Below are positions 1 to 9,148 of a stretch of 64,000 nucleotides of DNA, piece by piece (the stretch's first letter is position 1; each line of letters starts with the position of its first letter). Position numbers and translations under genes: made by a program. Origin of the DNA: Nostoc sp. UHCC 0926 (GTDB lineage: Bacteria > Cyanobacteriota > Cyanobacteriia > Cyanobacteriales > Nostocaceae). The notes under the pieces were generated by a model. The model was not told the DNA's origin, searched no databases, and saw only the letters and a list, made by a program, of their open reading frames with translations. The stretch spans positions 2,418,001 through 2,482,000 of the forward strand of contig NZ_CP117768.1 of NCBI RefSeq assembly GCF_028623165.1, read 5' to 3'.

Positions 1-1225
1 TGCCATAGGCTGACAAAGTTTGAGTTGTCCACTTGGAAGGTTTTAGTAGCTGATACTGCTCTTGGGCTTCTCCACTAATCATGCGGTTCATCCCAGCTAT
101 TACTCGCTGTAAACTATCTCTAGAAAATTGCTGTGAACCATTAATGTAAACAGTGTTGTGCATCCCAAAATACCGCAACGGTAGTCTCGTTGCTATGACT
201 GTTTGGGCAACCATATCAGAAGCAGGAATTCCTTCAATATTTGTGTTACTTACCAGTTGACAATTTTGTTCTAATTTGCTCTGTTTTTCTGAGTTGTTAA
301 AACTAATTTCTTCCAAAAATCTGCGGGCAGAATTTCCTCCAATCACACCAATATAGTAGGTGCGTAAAGTCCGAGTTCCATTAGTGGCACACTTCAGTTT
401 GGGCGATATTCGCAACCAAATACCGAAACGACGCAACAGTGCAGAAAGTTGCTGAATCAGTAAAGCTGAAGCTGTACCAATCTCAATACTCCCCATACTC
501 AAAACAACAGCAGATTCAGCATCAAAATAGTTTTGTAAAAATATCCGCACACTATCCAAGTCTGCCTGCATAATGAAGGGCGGAATAGATTTTTCTGCCG
601 ATAATTTACCCCAAACATAACCTTTAGCTTCTAAGAATCGCCGATAGGCTTGGCTGTTAACTCGAAGATTAGAAACTCTCTTAGGGAAGGTAGAGATATT
701 AGGGTTGTTAATTTTGAGGTTATAGCGCTTTTGAATGCGTTGGCAAATCTGGAGTAGATCCTCTAGTACTCTGGTATCTTTTTGGGATATTGTGACTCTT
801 CCCACATCGGGTAGTTCATGCCCTTCGGCAATCTGCCAAGCAAGAAACTTGACTAAATCAGGGTCTTGTGGTTGTCCATTCCAGAGCGTTTTACCTGGTA
901 CACAAACGTAATCACCCACCTGTAAGTTATTTGTCCAACCTTTATTTGTCAGCAGCTTGTGACGACGGGTAATGGTGATACTGCTACCGTCTTCTAGTGT
1001 GACTTTTCGTAATTTCTCGCGGACTTGCTGCCGATACAACCGTCTGACATTAGCTTGGACAATTTTGCCAGTTTTTTCATCTATGGAATTAACTAGTAAT
1101 TGCTCTGTGGGGTTAGCCCAAAATCCTTCGCCGTCAAACTCTGTTTCTCCAGCGTGAGTTGTCCAGATTGTCTCGGCTGTGCGTAACAGTCCATTTACAT
1201 TTATTAATGTATTATTCGCTACGCA
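1..1225 (-). other. Intein with LAGLIDADG-type homing endonuclease, inserted in helicase Walker A (C-terminal end off window)
   Basis: Translation passes from extein DDMGLGK into CVANNTLINVNG, a standard splicing block A beginning with Cys1. About 80 residues later GSSITITRRHKLLTNKGW (about 925-990) matches splicing block B, with the TxxH histidine, and is followed by a VGDYVCVPG Hint-type strand. A LAGLIDADG-like motif FLAWQIAEG lies at 821-847 and a second, FLQNYFDAES, at 514-541, spaced as in DOD endonucleases. At least 408 residues are visible. Blocks F and G (terminal HN) are not in the window, so splicing competence cannot be judged. The insertion point, between K and the expected T of the P-loop, is a type of site inteins are known to favour. 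Confidence 0.85.
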
Positions 1226-3109
1226 TTTACCGAGTCCCATATCGTCTGCGAGACACGCGCCTAAGCCCCAACGTTCTAAGAATGACAGCCAAGCAGCGCC
1301 TCGTTCTTGATAAGGTCGCAACTGTCCTTGAAAGCCTGTTGGTGTGGGCAAAGGTGCGATCGCCTGGTTATTTGTTAGCGCCCCAATTAACTCTTGTAAT
1401 GCCCCAGATGCCTCAAAGCTGACCACTGGTAATTTTTCAATTACCTGGGTATCCCCTGTACTGAAACGCAAGGCATCTTCTAAGGAAAGCGCCATTTGGT
1501 CTTTGCGAGTGGTAAAAAAAGTTTGGGCTGTTTTGATGTCTTGGGGCCGTAATTCCACCCACTCGCCGTTAATTTCCACTAGCGGACTATTTAAAGCCAC
1601 AAGTTTATCAAACTCAGCTTTGGAAATAGTTTGTCCACCAATTGCCAATTGCCATTGGAAATTCAGCAGACTTTGCAACCCTAAGCGTCCCTGCTTTTTC
1701 TTTGGGGTTTCGGCAGTAATTTTCAAACCCAAACGGTTCGCCCATCCTTCACGGTTAGCTAAACTGGGGGGCAAAATTACTCCCAAACCACTGTCTTCCA
1801 ATCTCCAAGCTACAGCCTTGATAAACTCATAAGCTTGGATGGGGGTGAGACGAGAAGATTGGGGATATTCGGTTTCAAAACTGGGTGCGATCGCTGGATA
1901 TAATCGAGAAGCTAGCCCCAAACCTCGCAAAAATGTTTCCTGTGGTTGCTCAATTGTCCGATTTTCATAAACCAATCGTTCAACTGGATTGTTCCAAATA
2001 GTTGCCGCATCCACCACAAACTCAGGATCATCTGCTGCTTGCAGAAAATACGCCAACGTCCAATCTGTTTCGCCAGACTCTGGAGAACGTAGTTCAAAAC
2101 AAGTACGAAACAGAGTTTTAAGAGTTAATTGGTATTGTAGCGGCATCGTCCAAGCCTTCAGTGCCGCTTCCAGTCGTTCCACTTCAATGGTATCTGCATT
2201 GACTGGATAAGATGCACTAGTTAAAGCTTGCAACCACTGTTGCACCGCAGATGGTAAAGATGTGGTTTTAGCTTCAATTGGAGGTTGAGAACTTACCATT
2301 TCTCGCACTTGGGCATCTATCGTACTGTTGAGAAATCCCAGCAACAATTCTTGAGGTTCGGCCGGGAAGTCTACATAGATTGGGCATTGGGCATGGTTAT
2401 TTTCCTCATCTCCTTGATAGGTGCGACAAACTAACGGCATATCCGCAGAAAATTTTTCTAGGCGAGTTCCATCTACAGCGCTGTCTAGAAGTACTTGCCA
2501 TTTAGCGGCAAACGCACCATCTGATTGTCGGTCAATTTTTGGTAAAAACTTACACCGCGAAATTAAATCTAAACTCCATCGGGAAACTTGCGACCAAAAA
2601 CGTAAATCTCCTCCTAAAAAGGCATCTTCCCCTTTAGCAGCATTTAAGGGAACAGCAGCGAGAAATTTTACCGCCTCGCTGGGGTTGAGACAAAAACCCT
2701 CAACTCGCCACGGTTGCAAATATTGCGGGGAGTCTGTATCCAGCCCCAAGCTAGCAGAATGTACAGGGAAAATCGCTGCTGTTCCTTCTTTACTCGCTTC
2801 TGGGATATAAGTTGGCAGGGCAATTATTTGGGAGTGCGTTGGCATTATCTCACTGGCACTTGCTGCTTTGCGCGTTCGCCCAGTAGTAGCCATAGCAACT
2901 TGAGGTTGCTGGATGAAGTTAGTAATTGCCATGTTCTGCGAAGGCAACCACTCACTCAACTCAACTGATGTCATTGCCAATGGATGTAGTGGGATATCTC
3001 CAGATCCATTAGACTCGAAATTCACTCGTGGCGATCGCCAAGTTTCTCCCCAAATAAATAAACAACCCTTTTGACTTTTTAGTAACCAATTTCCGTGTAA
3101 AATCGCCAT
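1..3109 (-). CDS. SNF2/DEAD-type helicase, 5' part, interrupted by an intein (partial at window edge)
   Basis: The minus strand is open from the ATG at 3109 to the window edge with no stop. The protein starts MAILHGNWLLK and GCLFIWGETW, an opening typical of cyanobacterial SNF2-family helicases. About 600 residues of the SNF2-associated N-terminal region follow. The ATPase core begins at LRPYQERGAAWLSFLERWG and then the Walker A segment LADDMGLGK. The expected Thr of the P-loop is replaced by Cys, followed by intein sequence (separate entry). The N-extein is 628 residues. The rest of the intein and the whole C-extein (DEAH box, helicase C) lie beyond base 1. The expected role is ATP-driven nucleic-acid remodelling, possible only after protein splicing restores GKT. 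The gene is divergent from the GNAT gene at 3253. Confidence 0.88.
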   Translation of the reverse strand, partial: MAILHGNWLLKSQKGCLFIWGETWRSPRVNFESNGSGDIPLHPLAMTSVELSEWLPSQNMAITNFIQQPQVAMATTGRTRKAASASEIMPTHSQIIALPTYIPEASKEGTAAIFPVHSASLGLDTDSPQYLQPWRVEGFCLNPSEAVKFLAAVPLNAAKGEDAFLGGDLRFWSQVSRWSLDLISRCKFLPKIDRQSDGAFAAKWQVLLDSAVDGTRLEKFSADMPLVCRTYQGDEENNHAQCPIYVDFPAEPQELLLGFLNSTIDAQVREMVSSQPPIEAKTTSLPSAVQQWLQALTSASYPVNADTIEVERLEAALKAWTMPLQYQLTLKTLFRTCFELRSPESGETDWTLAYFLQAADDPEFVVDAATIWNNPVERLVYENRTIEQPQETFLRGLGLASRLYPAIAPSFETEYPQSSRLTPIQAYEFIKAVAWRLEDSGLGVILPPSLANREGWANRLGLKITAETPKKKQGRLGLQSLLNFQWQLAIGGQTISKAEFDKLVALNSPLVEINGEWVELRPQDIKTAQTFFTTRKDQMALSLEDALRFSTGDTQVIEKLPVVSFEASGALQELIGALTNNQAIAPLPTPTGFQGQLRPYQERGAAWLSFLERWGLGACLADDMGLGKCVANNTLINVNGLLRTAETIWTTHAGETEFDGEGFWANPTEQLLVNSIDEKTGKIVQANVRRLYRQQVREKLRKVTLEDGSSITITRRHKLLTNKGWTNNLQVGDYVCVPGKTLWNGQPQDPDLVKFLAWQIAEGHELPDVGRVTISQKDTRVLEDLLQICQRIQKRYNLKINNPNISTFPKRVSNLRVNSQAYRRFLEAKGYVWGKLSAEKSIPPFIMQADLDSVRIFLQNYFDAESAVVLSMGSIEIGTASALLIQQLSALLRRFGIWLRISPKLKCATNGTRTLRTYYIGVIGGNSARRFLEEISFNNSEKQSKLEQNCQLVSNTNIEGIPASDMVAQTVIATRLPLRYFGMHNTVYINGSQQFSRDSLQRVIAGMNRMISGEAQEQYQLLKPSKWTTQTLSAYG

Positions 3110-3252
3110 TTGCTAACTACTTATATTTTCCCAAAACTTATGAACTAAAATCGTAACTATTACACTTTTTGCATCTTCTCAAACAGATTTTTTAGTCAGA
3201 TTTTGCATACAATAAATATTTCAGCAATTCTGGCACATAAACATTATTAATA

Positions 3253-3798
3253 ATGAGATTTCCCCTAATTAAAGTGTTAAAAACCGGGATACTGATTGAA
3301 CTAGATTATATGCATCCTCAAGAACAGGAGGTTGTAAGAGCATTACTGAATGTTGTAATTGTTGAAGGTAAAACTTATCCCCAAAAGCAACCTCTATCTC
3401 AGGTAGAATTTTCAACTTACTGGTTAAGCAAGGATGCCTTTGTTGTCAGGACATCTGTTCAAGATGCTACACACAAACCAAAAGAAATATTAGGGGCATT
3501 TTATTTAAAGCCAAACTTTCCTGGTCGGTGTTGCCATATTTGCAACGCTGGTTTTATTGTACAACCTGGCTTTGGCGGTCAGGGGATCGGGCGGTTCATG
3601 GGAGAGGCGATGCTCTTGATAGCAGCAAACCTGGGCTATGAGCCAGTAATGTTCAATTTGGTCTTTGAAACTAATATACCTTCAATTACACTTTGGCAGT
3701 CGTTAGGATTTGAGATTATTGGGCGCATTCCGTGTGCAGCGAAGCTAGGGGATGAACAAGTGGTAGACGCGCTGATCATGTATCGTGCTTTGGGTTGA
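3253..3798 (+). CDS. GNAT-family N-acetyltransferase
   Basis: This 181-residue protein has the GNAT fold pattern. Beta strands lead into the acetyl-CoA-binding motif A, QPGFGGQGIGRFMGE (about residues 112-126), which is the Q/RxxGxG/A pyrophosphate loop. It is followed by the FETNIPSITLWQSLGF segment typical of motif B, where an Asn and an aromatic-rich helix end the core. It probably transfers an acetyl group to an amine, but the substrate cannot be read from sequence. It is transcribed divergently from the helicase gene, and its ATG lies 144 bp from that gene's start. It ends about 100 bp before pnp on the same strand. Possible relatives include acetyltransferases for polyamines or ribosomal proteins. 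Confidence 0.85.
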   Translation: MRFPLIKVLKTGILIELDYMHPQEQEVVRALLNVVIVEGKTYPQKQPLSQVEFSTYWLSKDAFVVRTSVQDATHKPKEILGAFYLKPNFPGRCCHICNAGFIVQPGFGGQGIGRFMGEAMLLIAANLGYEPVMFNLVFETNIPSITLWQSLGFEIIGRIPCAAKLGDEQVVDALIMYRALG

Positions 3799-3900
3799 AC
3801 CACAAGTCTGATCTTTGTATGTACTAGAAGTCAGTCATAGGGCATAAATGTTAGGATTGCCACAGAAAGAGAATAGCGAAAGAGAAGGAAAAAAAACTGA

Positions 3901-6057
3901 ATGGCAGAAGTTGACAAGTCAATATCCTTCGATGGAAGGGATATTCGACTGAAAGTAGGCCTACTAGCTCCCCAGGCTGGGGGGTCGGTTTTGATAGAAT
4001 CAGGGGACACATCCGTTTTAGTTACGGCTACGCGATCGCAAGCCAGAGAAGGCATTGATTTTCTTCCCCTCACAGTAGATTATGAAGAAAGGCTATATGC
4101 CGCTGGTAGGATTCCCGGAGGGATCATGCGGCGGGAAGGTCGCCCACCAGAAAAAACAATTCTCACCAGCCGTCTTATAGACCGTCCCATGCGTCCCCTG
4201 TTCCCCTCATGGCTACGGGATGACCTGCAAATTATTGCCTTAACGCTGTCGATGGACGAGTTAGTGCCACCCGATGTGTTAGCAGTTACAGGTGCTTCCA
4301 TTGCTACCCTGATTGCCCAGATTCCTTTTAATGGGCCAATGGCAGCAGTGCGGGTTGGTTTAGTGGGAGATGATTTCATTATTAACCCCACTTATGCAGA
4401 AATTGAAGCTGGAGATTTGGATCTAGTAGTAGCAGGTTCACCACATGGGGTGATCATGGTGGAGGCGGGAGCCAATCAGTTGCCAGAGCGAGATATCATT
4501 GAGGCGATTGACTTTGGTTATGAAGCAGTGCGGGACTTAATCAAAGCGCAGCAAGATTTAGTAGCAGAACTGGGTCTGGTAATAGTGCAAGAAGCACGAC
4601 CACAAGTAGACCAGACGTTAGAAAATTATATCCGCGATCGCGCTAACGGCCAGATTAAGAAAATCCTGTCTCAATTTACCTTCACCAAGCCCGAACGCGA
4701 TGCAGCTTTAGATGTCGTCAAGGATGAAATTGCCACGACGATTAAGGAACTGCCAGAAGAAGATCCAATTCGAGTTGCCGCAACTGCAAATAGCAAGGCA
4801 CTTGGTAACACTTTTAAAGATATTACCAAATACTTCATGCGGCGGCAAATCATCGAAGATAACGTTCGCGTTGATGGTCGTAAACTCGATGAAGTCCGTC
4901 GTGTTTCTTGTTTAGTTGGTGTCTTACCAAAACGAGTCCACGGTAGCGGTTTATTTAACCGAGAACTAACTCAGGTATTATCCACTTGTACTTTGGGTAC
5001 GCCGGGTGATGCCCAAAACCTCAACGATGACATGCAGCTAGACCAACATAAGCGTTATCTGCATCATTACAACTTCCCGCCGTTCTCAGTTGGGGAAACC
5101 AAGCCAATGCGTTCTCCAGGAAGGCGCGAAATTGGTCACGGGGCATTAGCAGAGCGATCGCTCCTACCTGTGCTACCCTCAAAAGAACAATTTCCTTACG
5201 TGATTCGCATCGTATCGGAAGTACTTTCCTCCAACGGTTCCACCTCAATGGGTTCAGTCTGCGGTTCCACCCTCGCCCTCATGGATGCTGGTGTGCCAAT
5301 TCTCAAACCCGTCAGTGGCGCAGCAATGGGTCTGATTAAGGATGGGGACGAAGTGCGAATCCTGACCGACATTCAAGGCATTGAAGACTTTTTGGGCGAC
5401 ATGGACTTCAAAGTTGCTGGGACGGATACCGGAATTACCGCCTTGCAAATGGATATGAAAATCTCCGGTTTGTCGTTGGATGTTATTTCCCAAGCCGTCC
5501 ACCAAGCCAAAGCAGCCCGGTTGCACATTCTGGAAAAAATGCTTGCCTGCATCGATCAACCCCGGATAGAAACCTCACCTTATGCCCCACGTCTGTTAAC
5601 AATCAAGATTGATTCAGACATGATTGGTCTAGTCATCGGGCCTGGAGGCAAGACCATTAAGGGGATCACTGAGGAGACCGGTGCTAAAATTGACATTGAA
5701 GATGATGGCACCGTGACAATTTCTGCTGTGGATGAGAACAAGGCCAAAAGAGCCAAAAACATCATCCAAGGCATGACCCGCAAGCTGCATGAAGGGGATG
5801 TCTACGCAGGACGCATCACTCGGATTATACCGATAGGTGCATTTGTGGAATTTCTGCCTGGAAAAGAAGGGATGATCCACATCTCACAACTAGCTGACTA
5901 CCGCGTTGGCAAAGTTGAGGATGAAGTAGCGGTGGGCGATGAAGTGATTATCAAAGTGCGCGAAATTGATAACAAAGGTCGGATTAATCTCACGCGCTTG
6001 GGTATTCACCCAGATCAAGCAACAGCAGCACGGGAAGCGGCGGCGGTGAATCGGTAA
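3901..6057 (+). CDS. pnp: Polyribonucleotide nucleotidyltransferase (PNPase)
   Basis: 718 residues, the normal length for bacterial PNPase. It starts with the RNase PH-like domain ([14 protein letters not shown], then [17 protein letters not shown]). The alpha-helical linker follows, then the second, catalytic RNase PH domain with [25 protein letters not shown] and the [15 protein letters not shown] signature. KH motif [20 protein letters not shown] is at about 577-596, and an S1 RNA-binding domain follows ([20 protein letters not shown]). The enzyme degrades RNA 3' to 5' by phosphorolysis and can add heteropolymeric tails; in cyanobacteria it is the main RNA-tailing enzyme. AGAAGGA sits about 12 nt before the ATG. 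Very secure. Confidence 0.97.
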   Translation: MAEVDKSISFDGRDIRLKVGLLAPQAGGSVLIESGDTSVLVTATRSQAREGIDFLPLTVDYEERLYAAGRIPGGIMRREGRPPEKTILTSRLIDRPMRPLFPSWLRDDLQIIALTLSMDELVPPDVLAVTGASIATLIAQIPFNGPMAAVRVGLVGDDFIINPTYAEIEAGDLDLVVAGSPHGVIMVEAGANQLPERDIIEAIDFGYEAVRDLIKAQQDLVAELGLVIVQEARPQVDQTLENYIRDRANGQIKKILSQFTFTKPERDAALDVVKDEIATTIKELPEEDPIRVAATANSKALGNTFKDITKYFMRRQIIEDNVRVDGRKLDEVRRVSCLVGVLPKRVHGSGLFNRELTQVLSTCTLGTPGDAQNLNDDMQLDQHKRYLHHYNFPPFSVGETKPMRSPGRREIGHGALAERSLLPVLPSKEQFPYVIRIVSEVLSSNGSTSMGSVCGSTLALMDAGVPILKPVSGAAMGLIKDGDEVRILTDIQGIEDFLGDMDFKVAGTDTGITALQMDMKISGLSLDVISQAVHQAKAARLHILEKMLACIDQPRIETSPYAPRLLTIKIDSDMIGLVIGPGGKTIKGITEETGAKIDIEDDGTVTISAVDENKAKRAKNIIQGMTRKLHEGDVYAGRITRIIPIGAFVEFLPGKEGMIHISQLADYRVGKVEDEVAVGDEVIIKVREIDNKGRINLTRLGIHPDQATAAREAAAVNR

Positions 6058-6066
6058 CTCGATTTG

Positions 6067-6116
6067 GGATTTTAGATTAAATCTAAAATCCGCGATGCCT
6101 ACTGTGAAGGCATCGC
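6067..6116. repeat. Two adjacent hairpins downstream of pnp
   Basis: GGATTTTAGATT at 6067-6078 is the exact inverted complement of 6080-6091 with a 1-nt spacer. It is directly followed by GCGATGCCT (6092-6100) paired with AGGCATCGC (6108-6116). Both lie just after the pnp stop. They resemble dispersed Nostoc palindromes. They could end or stabilise the pnp message, but there is no T-run, so a classical intrinsic terminator is not supported. Confidence 0.55.
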
Positions 6117-6204
6117 CGTATGCTTCTCTAATTAGTTGCCAAACTGCTCTAGATAAACTTACCCCGCTCATAATTGTTAATTTATTTATTAAATACTTGA
6201 CAGG

Positions 6205-6950
6205 TTGAAGGTAGTATATTTAGCTTTTATATTCAGTGTATTGAAGTTGATCGACGCATCTCGCCCGAACCTTGAAAACCGCATAACTTCGTTGACATGC
6301 GTCGATGCCTGGTTTATTGACCAAGTACGGCAACTCAACCCAGAACTTTCTGCATATCTGCACGATGGAGAGTCGGAAAAGCCCTTCAATATTTCGGCGT
6401 TATCAGGTCAACTCCTCGCCAGTGGTAGACAACTGCAATTGCAAGCCAAGCAAATTTACCGCTGGCACGTCAATGCTTTGTCTCCAAGAGTAGTGCAGTT
6501 TCTCAAACAATGGTTAACCCAACTGCCCCAAATCCTGGACTTACAGCTATTTTCAGGTAAATAGACCACGCGGTAAGGGCGCAAGGCCTTGCGCCCCTAC
6601 AACAGATGTGGTTCAAATACTTGAATTCTGCTGTAAGAGATGCTCCCCTTCAAATAAAACAGGTGAGTATCGCCCATTCACCCACTACCTACGCGCAACT
6701 ATTACAGTCATCACCAGAGAAACGCTCTAACGTCAATTTCAGCTTTGTTTCGCCTACCAGCTTTCGCCGCAAGGGTCATCATTTCCCTCTACCAGTGCCA
6801 GTTAATCTCTTTCACAGCTACCTGCGTCGCTGGAATGACTTTTCGGGAATCCCAATCGAACAAGAACCTTTTCTCGATTGGATAGATGAAGGGGTAATTA
6901 TCCATCAGCATCGCTTGGAGTCGGTTTCACGAAAACCCAGATACAGATAG
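6205..6950 (+). pseudogene. cas6-like CRISPR RNA endonuclease, disrupted by a miniature transposon
   Basis: Two fragments read like one Cas6 protein. The first (6205-6541) has DAWFIDQVRQLNPELSAYLH, then DGESEKPFNISALSG and YRWHVNALSPRVVQFLKQWL. The second (from about 6635 to 6950) has LQIKQVSIAHSPTTYAQLLQ, SFVSPTSFRRKGHHFPLPVP and NLFHSYLRRWNDFSG. Removing the 90-bp element at 6544-6633 plus one copy of its TA duplication restores the frame across the junction as ILDLRDAPLQIKQ. The 3' end runs into unrelated VSRKPRYR and a palindrome. The glycine-rich C-terminal RNA-binding loop of Cas6 is missing, and the N-terminus is degenerate with only a TTG start. No other cas gene or CRISPR array is in the window. 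Cas6 would cleave pre-crRNA; this copy is most likely dead. Confidence 0.72.
6544..6633. mobile_element. 90-bp MITE with imperfect ~30-bp terminal inverted repeats and TA target duplication, inside cas6
   Basis: The ends CAGC and GCTG are flanked by TA on both sides (6542-6543 and 6634-6635). The left arm, CAGCTATTTTCAGGTAAATA then GACCAC, pairs imperfectly with the complement of the right arm, which includes GTGGTTCAAATACTTGAATT. The centre is a palindrome around GGGCGCAAGGCCTTGCGCCC. Further copies are at 33050-33131 and, as a half copy, 38012-38067. TA duplication suggests mobilisation by an IS630/Tc1-type transposase; that is inference, as no transposase is present. Confidence 0.75.
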
Positions 6951-7649
6951 ATTTCTCGTAAGGGCATGGCAATGCCATGCCCCTACCAACGTATTTGTAT
7001 TATTATTAAAGTCAGATACTCCAAATTCTGTTTGAAAACTACTACTTAGTGGGTGACTATATCGAGCCTGGGAAAGCTGAAGAAAAACTTGTTGGAGGTA
7101 TTGTCAAGGCAATGGAATAAGGAGAGAAACAGCTTTTTAGATCGTCCAGTGATTAGCGTTGTACCAGGCTTGATATGACATCGGAAATAAATTTGAAACC
7201 CCAAAAAATTGTGTCTACCTATACAACAAAGTAGTAACAATTGTTATAGGCTTGAAAAGCCCTTTACTTTTATACTTTTGGCGAAACTTCACCGCCAAAA
7301 AAGCACCAGAGCGATAGGAAATTACTTGTGACCAAGTGTGATTGATACTTATCAAACACAAACCTGGTTAAGTTGAATATATTCCTGTCAGCAGCATAGA
7401 TGATTTCCTACGCCCTGGTTATTTATTTTCATTATTTTAGGTCAACAGCTTCAGGCGATGCCCTCCTTTTTAAAATTTGTCATTGCTTGATGCTGAATGA
7501 ACAGCGATGCCTGCGGCGGGCTGCGCCAACGCTCCGAGACTGGGGCAGGTTCGGTTGGAAGTTTACTACACCTTTTCAGAAATATTCTCAATGACATCCA
7601 ATACCAACTTCAACAATTCATCTACATTGAATAATACCTACCCCTGAAT
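6951..7649. other. Gene-free stretch with palindromic repeats
   Basis: About 700 bp between the cas6 remnant and the amidase. It contains the near-perfect palindrome GGGCATGGCAATGCCATGCC starting at 6963 and a GC-rich dispersed repeat near 7501-7545 (GCGATGCCTGCGGCGGGCTG). Short open frames here look unlike proteins. A short piece at about 7050-7120, which could read GDYIEPGKAEEKLVGG, may be the decayed end of a gene, but this is weak. Confidence 0.4.
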
Positions 7650-8591
7650 CTAACCAATTAATTTCTGCCAGCTAACAGGTCCGACAATTCCATCGGCATC
7701 TAAACCATTTTGCTTTTGAAAGTTTTTAATTGCAACCTCTGTTTGCGGCCCATAGACACCATCATTCTCAACACCTAGACGATATTGCAAGTATCTGATA
7801 ACTGCATTACCAGCATGGTTTGGTCTGAGAATTCGTTTTGCCAAAATTAAATTTATGGCATTCCATGTAGCTTCGTCAGCAATTCCAGTTGGCTGAACCC
7901 CAACAATAGTCTGAAATTTTTCTACGGCAGATTTGGTGTTAGCCCCGGTGAAGCCATCTTCTACTAATGCTTTACCATTTTTATCGGTTATCTTTAGTCG
8001 ATTTAAGGCTTTTTGCAGTCTGAGAATAGTGGTATCTACATTCTGCTCTTCATCTGGTACGGGGTTAACAGGAACACTTGACACTTTACCAGTTAAGCCT
8101 TTGACGATCGCATTAGCCATTGCTTCCGGATTAAAAAGATTCATATCTTTTTGCGAATCGATAAAGCAACCTTCTACAAGAATCGCAGGCATATCCGTAT
8201 TTTTCAGAACAAACAAGTGGGAACCACTCTTAACGCCGCGATTAAAAAATCCTAACTTGACGATTTCATCTAATACAGGTTTAGCGATTTTTCTGCCAGT
8301 ATCGCTAGTTGCAAATACTTCTGTGCCATTAGCTTGCCCGTTAAAGGAGTTAAAATGAATCGAGACGTAAATATCTACTTTACTCCCATTAGCTGTAGAA
8401 CATCTTTTTGAAAGCGATTCCCGGACTGTACTAGCACTACTTGGTCTACATACTACGACTTCATTCCCCAAAGCTCTTAACTTGGCTATAACTCTATTAC
8501 CTACATCGAGAGTTAAATTATCCTCAAATTTAATCCCCCTGGCTCCTGTGTCTGGTGGACAATTGTGCCCACTATCAATTCCGAATTTCAT
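7650..8591 (-). CDS. N-acetylmuramoyl-L-alanine amidase with two C-terminal peptidoglycan-binding domains
   Basis: 313 residues. The N-terminal Amidase_3 domain (about 1-170) shows zinc ligands H9 (GIDSGHN), E23 (KFEDNLTLD) and H79 (YVSIHFNSFNG), and the catalytic glutamate in AILVEGCFID. Two PG_binding_1 repeats follow. The first is about 185-250 (LQKALNRLKI to GFTGANTKSAVEKFQ), the second about 255-313 (IRYLQYRLGVENDGVYGPQT to DADGIVGPVSWQKL). It would cut the bond between muramic acid and the stem peptide. No signal peptide is visible, so it may be released by lysis, exported by another route, or be of phage or tailocin origin. The gene stands alone on this strand. Confidence 0.93.
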   Translation of the reverse strand: MKFGIDSGHNCPPDTGARGIKFEDNLTLDVGNRVIAKLRALGNEVVVCRPSSASTVRESLSKRCSTANGSKVDIYVSIHFNSFNGQANGTEVFATSDTGRKIAKPVLDEIVKLGFFNRGVKSGSHLFVLKNTDMPAILVEGCFIDSQKDMNLFNPEAMANAIVKGLTGKVSSVPVNPVPDEEQNVDTTILRLQKALNRLKITDKNGKALVEDGFTGANTKSAVEKFQTIVGVQPTGIADEATWNAINLILAKRILRPNHAGNAVIRYLQYRLGVENDGVYGPQTEVAIKNFQKQNGLDADGIVGPVSWQKLIG

Positions 8592-9148
8592 GATTTTAGC
8601 CTCAACTTACTTATTTTTACGCTAGTTCAAAACTCTTCCAATTATAGAGACAAAGTTTTGTTAATAAATTTGTTGAAGTACTTGTTAGCAATGTCCGCAT
8701 TATTTTAAGCATTACTACGCTGGTAAGGAAAATAAGTTTTTCTGCGAACATTGCAAGCAGATTTTATGTGGTAAAACCCGCTGATTGCAAGATTTTTTGG
8801 AAGAAAAAACACAACCATCATAATTTATCAAAATCGGAAATAATCCGGTGATTGTTGCAATAAATTGAAATGCAGCAGTTACCCCCATTGTTAAGATAAT
8901 AACGCTTCGTAAAAGTAGAAAGCTATGACAAATCTACCTAGTGCAAGAAGGCAGAGGGGCACAGAAGCAGAGGGGTAGAAGGAAGAAAAGCGATAACACA
9001 GGCTTTTCAGCCTGATCGAATGGTATGTTTATTTCCGCCATTCTGTACTAGTACGCCTGAATGACCGGAATCTGTGGGTAGATATTTAACAATCAACCTG
9101 TGAGCCAGTTTAAAATTTAAGTAAAGAAATATTTCGTAGCTTACAGGC
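8592..9148. other. Gene-free stretch upstream of chlH with a possible transposase scrap and a G-rich repeat
   Basis: At 8690-8782 one frame reads CPHYFKHYYAGKENKFFCEH then CKQILCGKTR and stop. This resembles a zinc-ribbon opening of a transposase but is too short to name. At 8943-8990 lies a run of the GGCAGAGGGG-type dispersed low-complexity repeat that also occurs inside genes near 35.4 and 55.3 kb. The promoter of chlH must lie here, but no clear box was identified. Confidence 0.35.

Noticed and set aside
7400..7594. 64-codon open frame
   Set aside because: Contains a dispersed GC-rich repeat in its middle; no ribosome binding site or family match.
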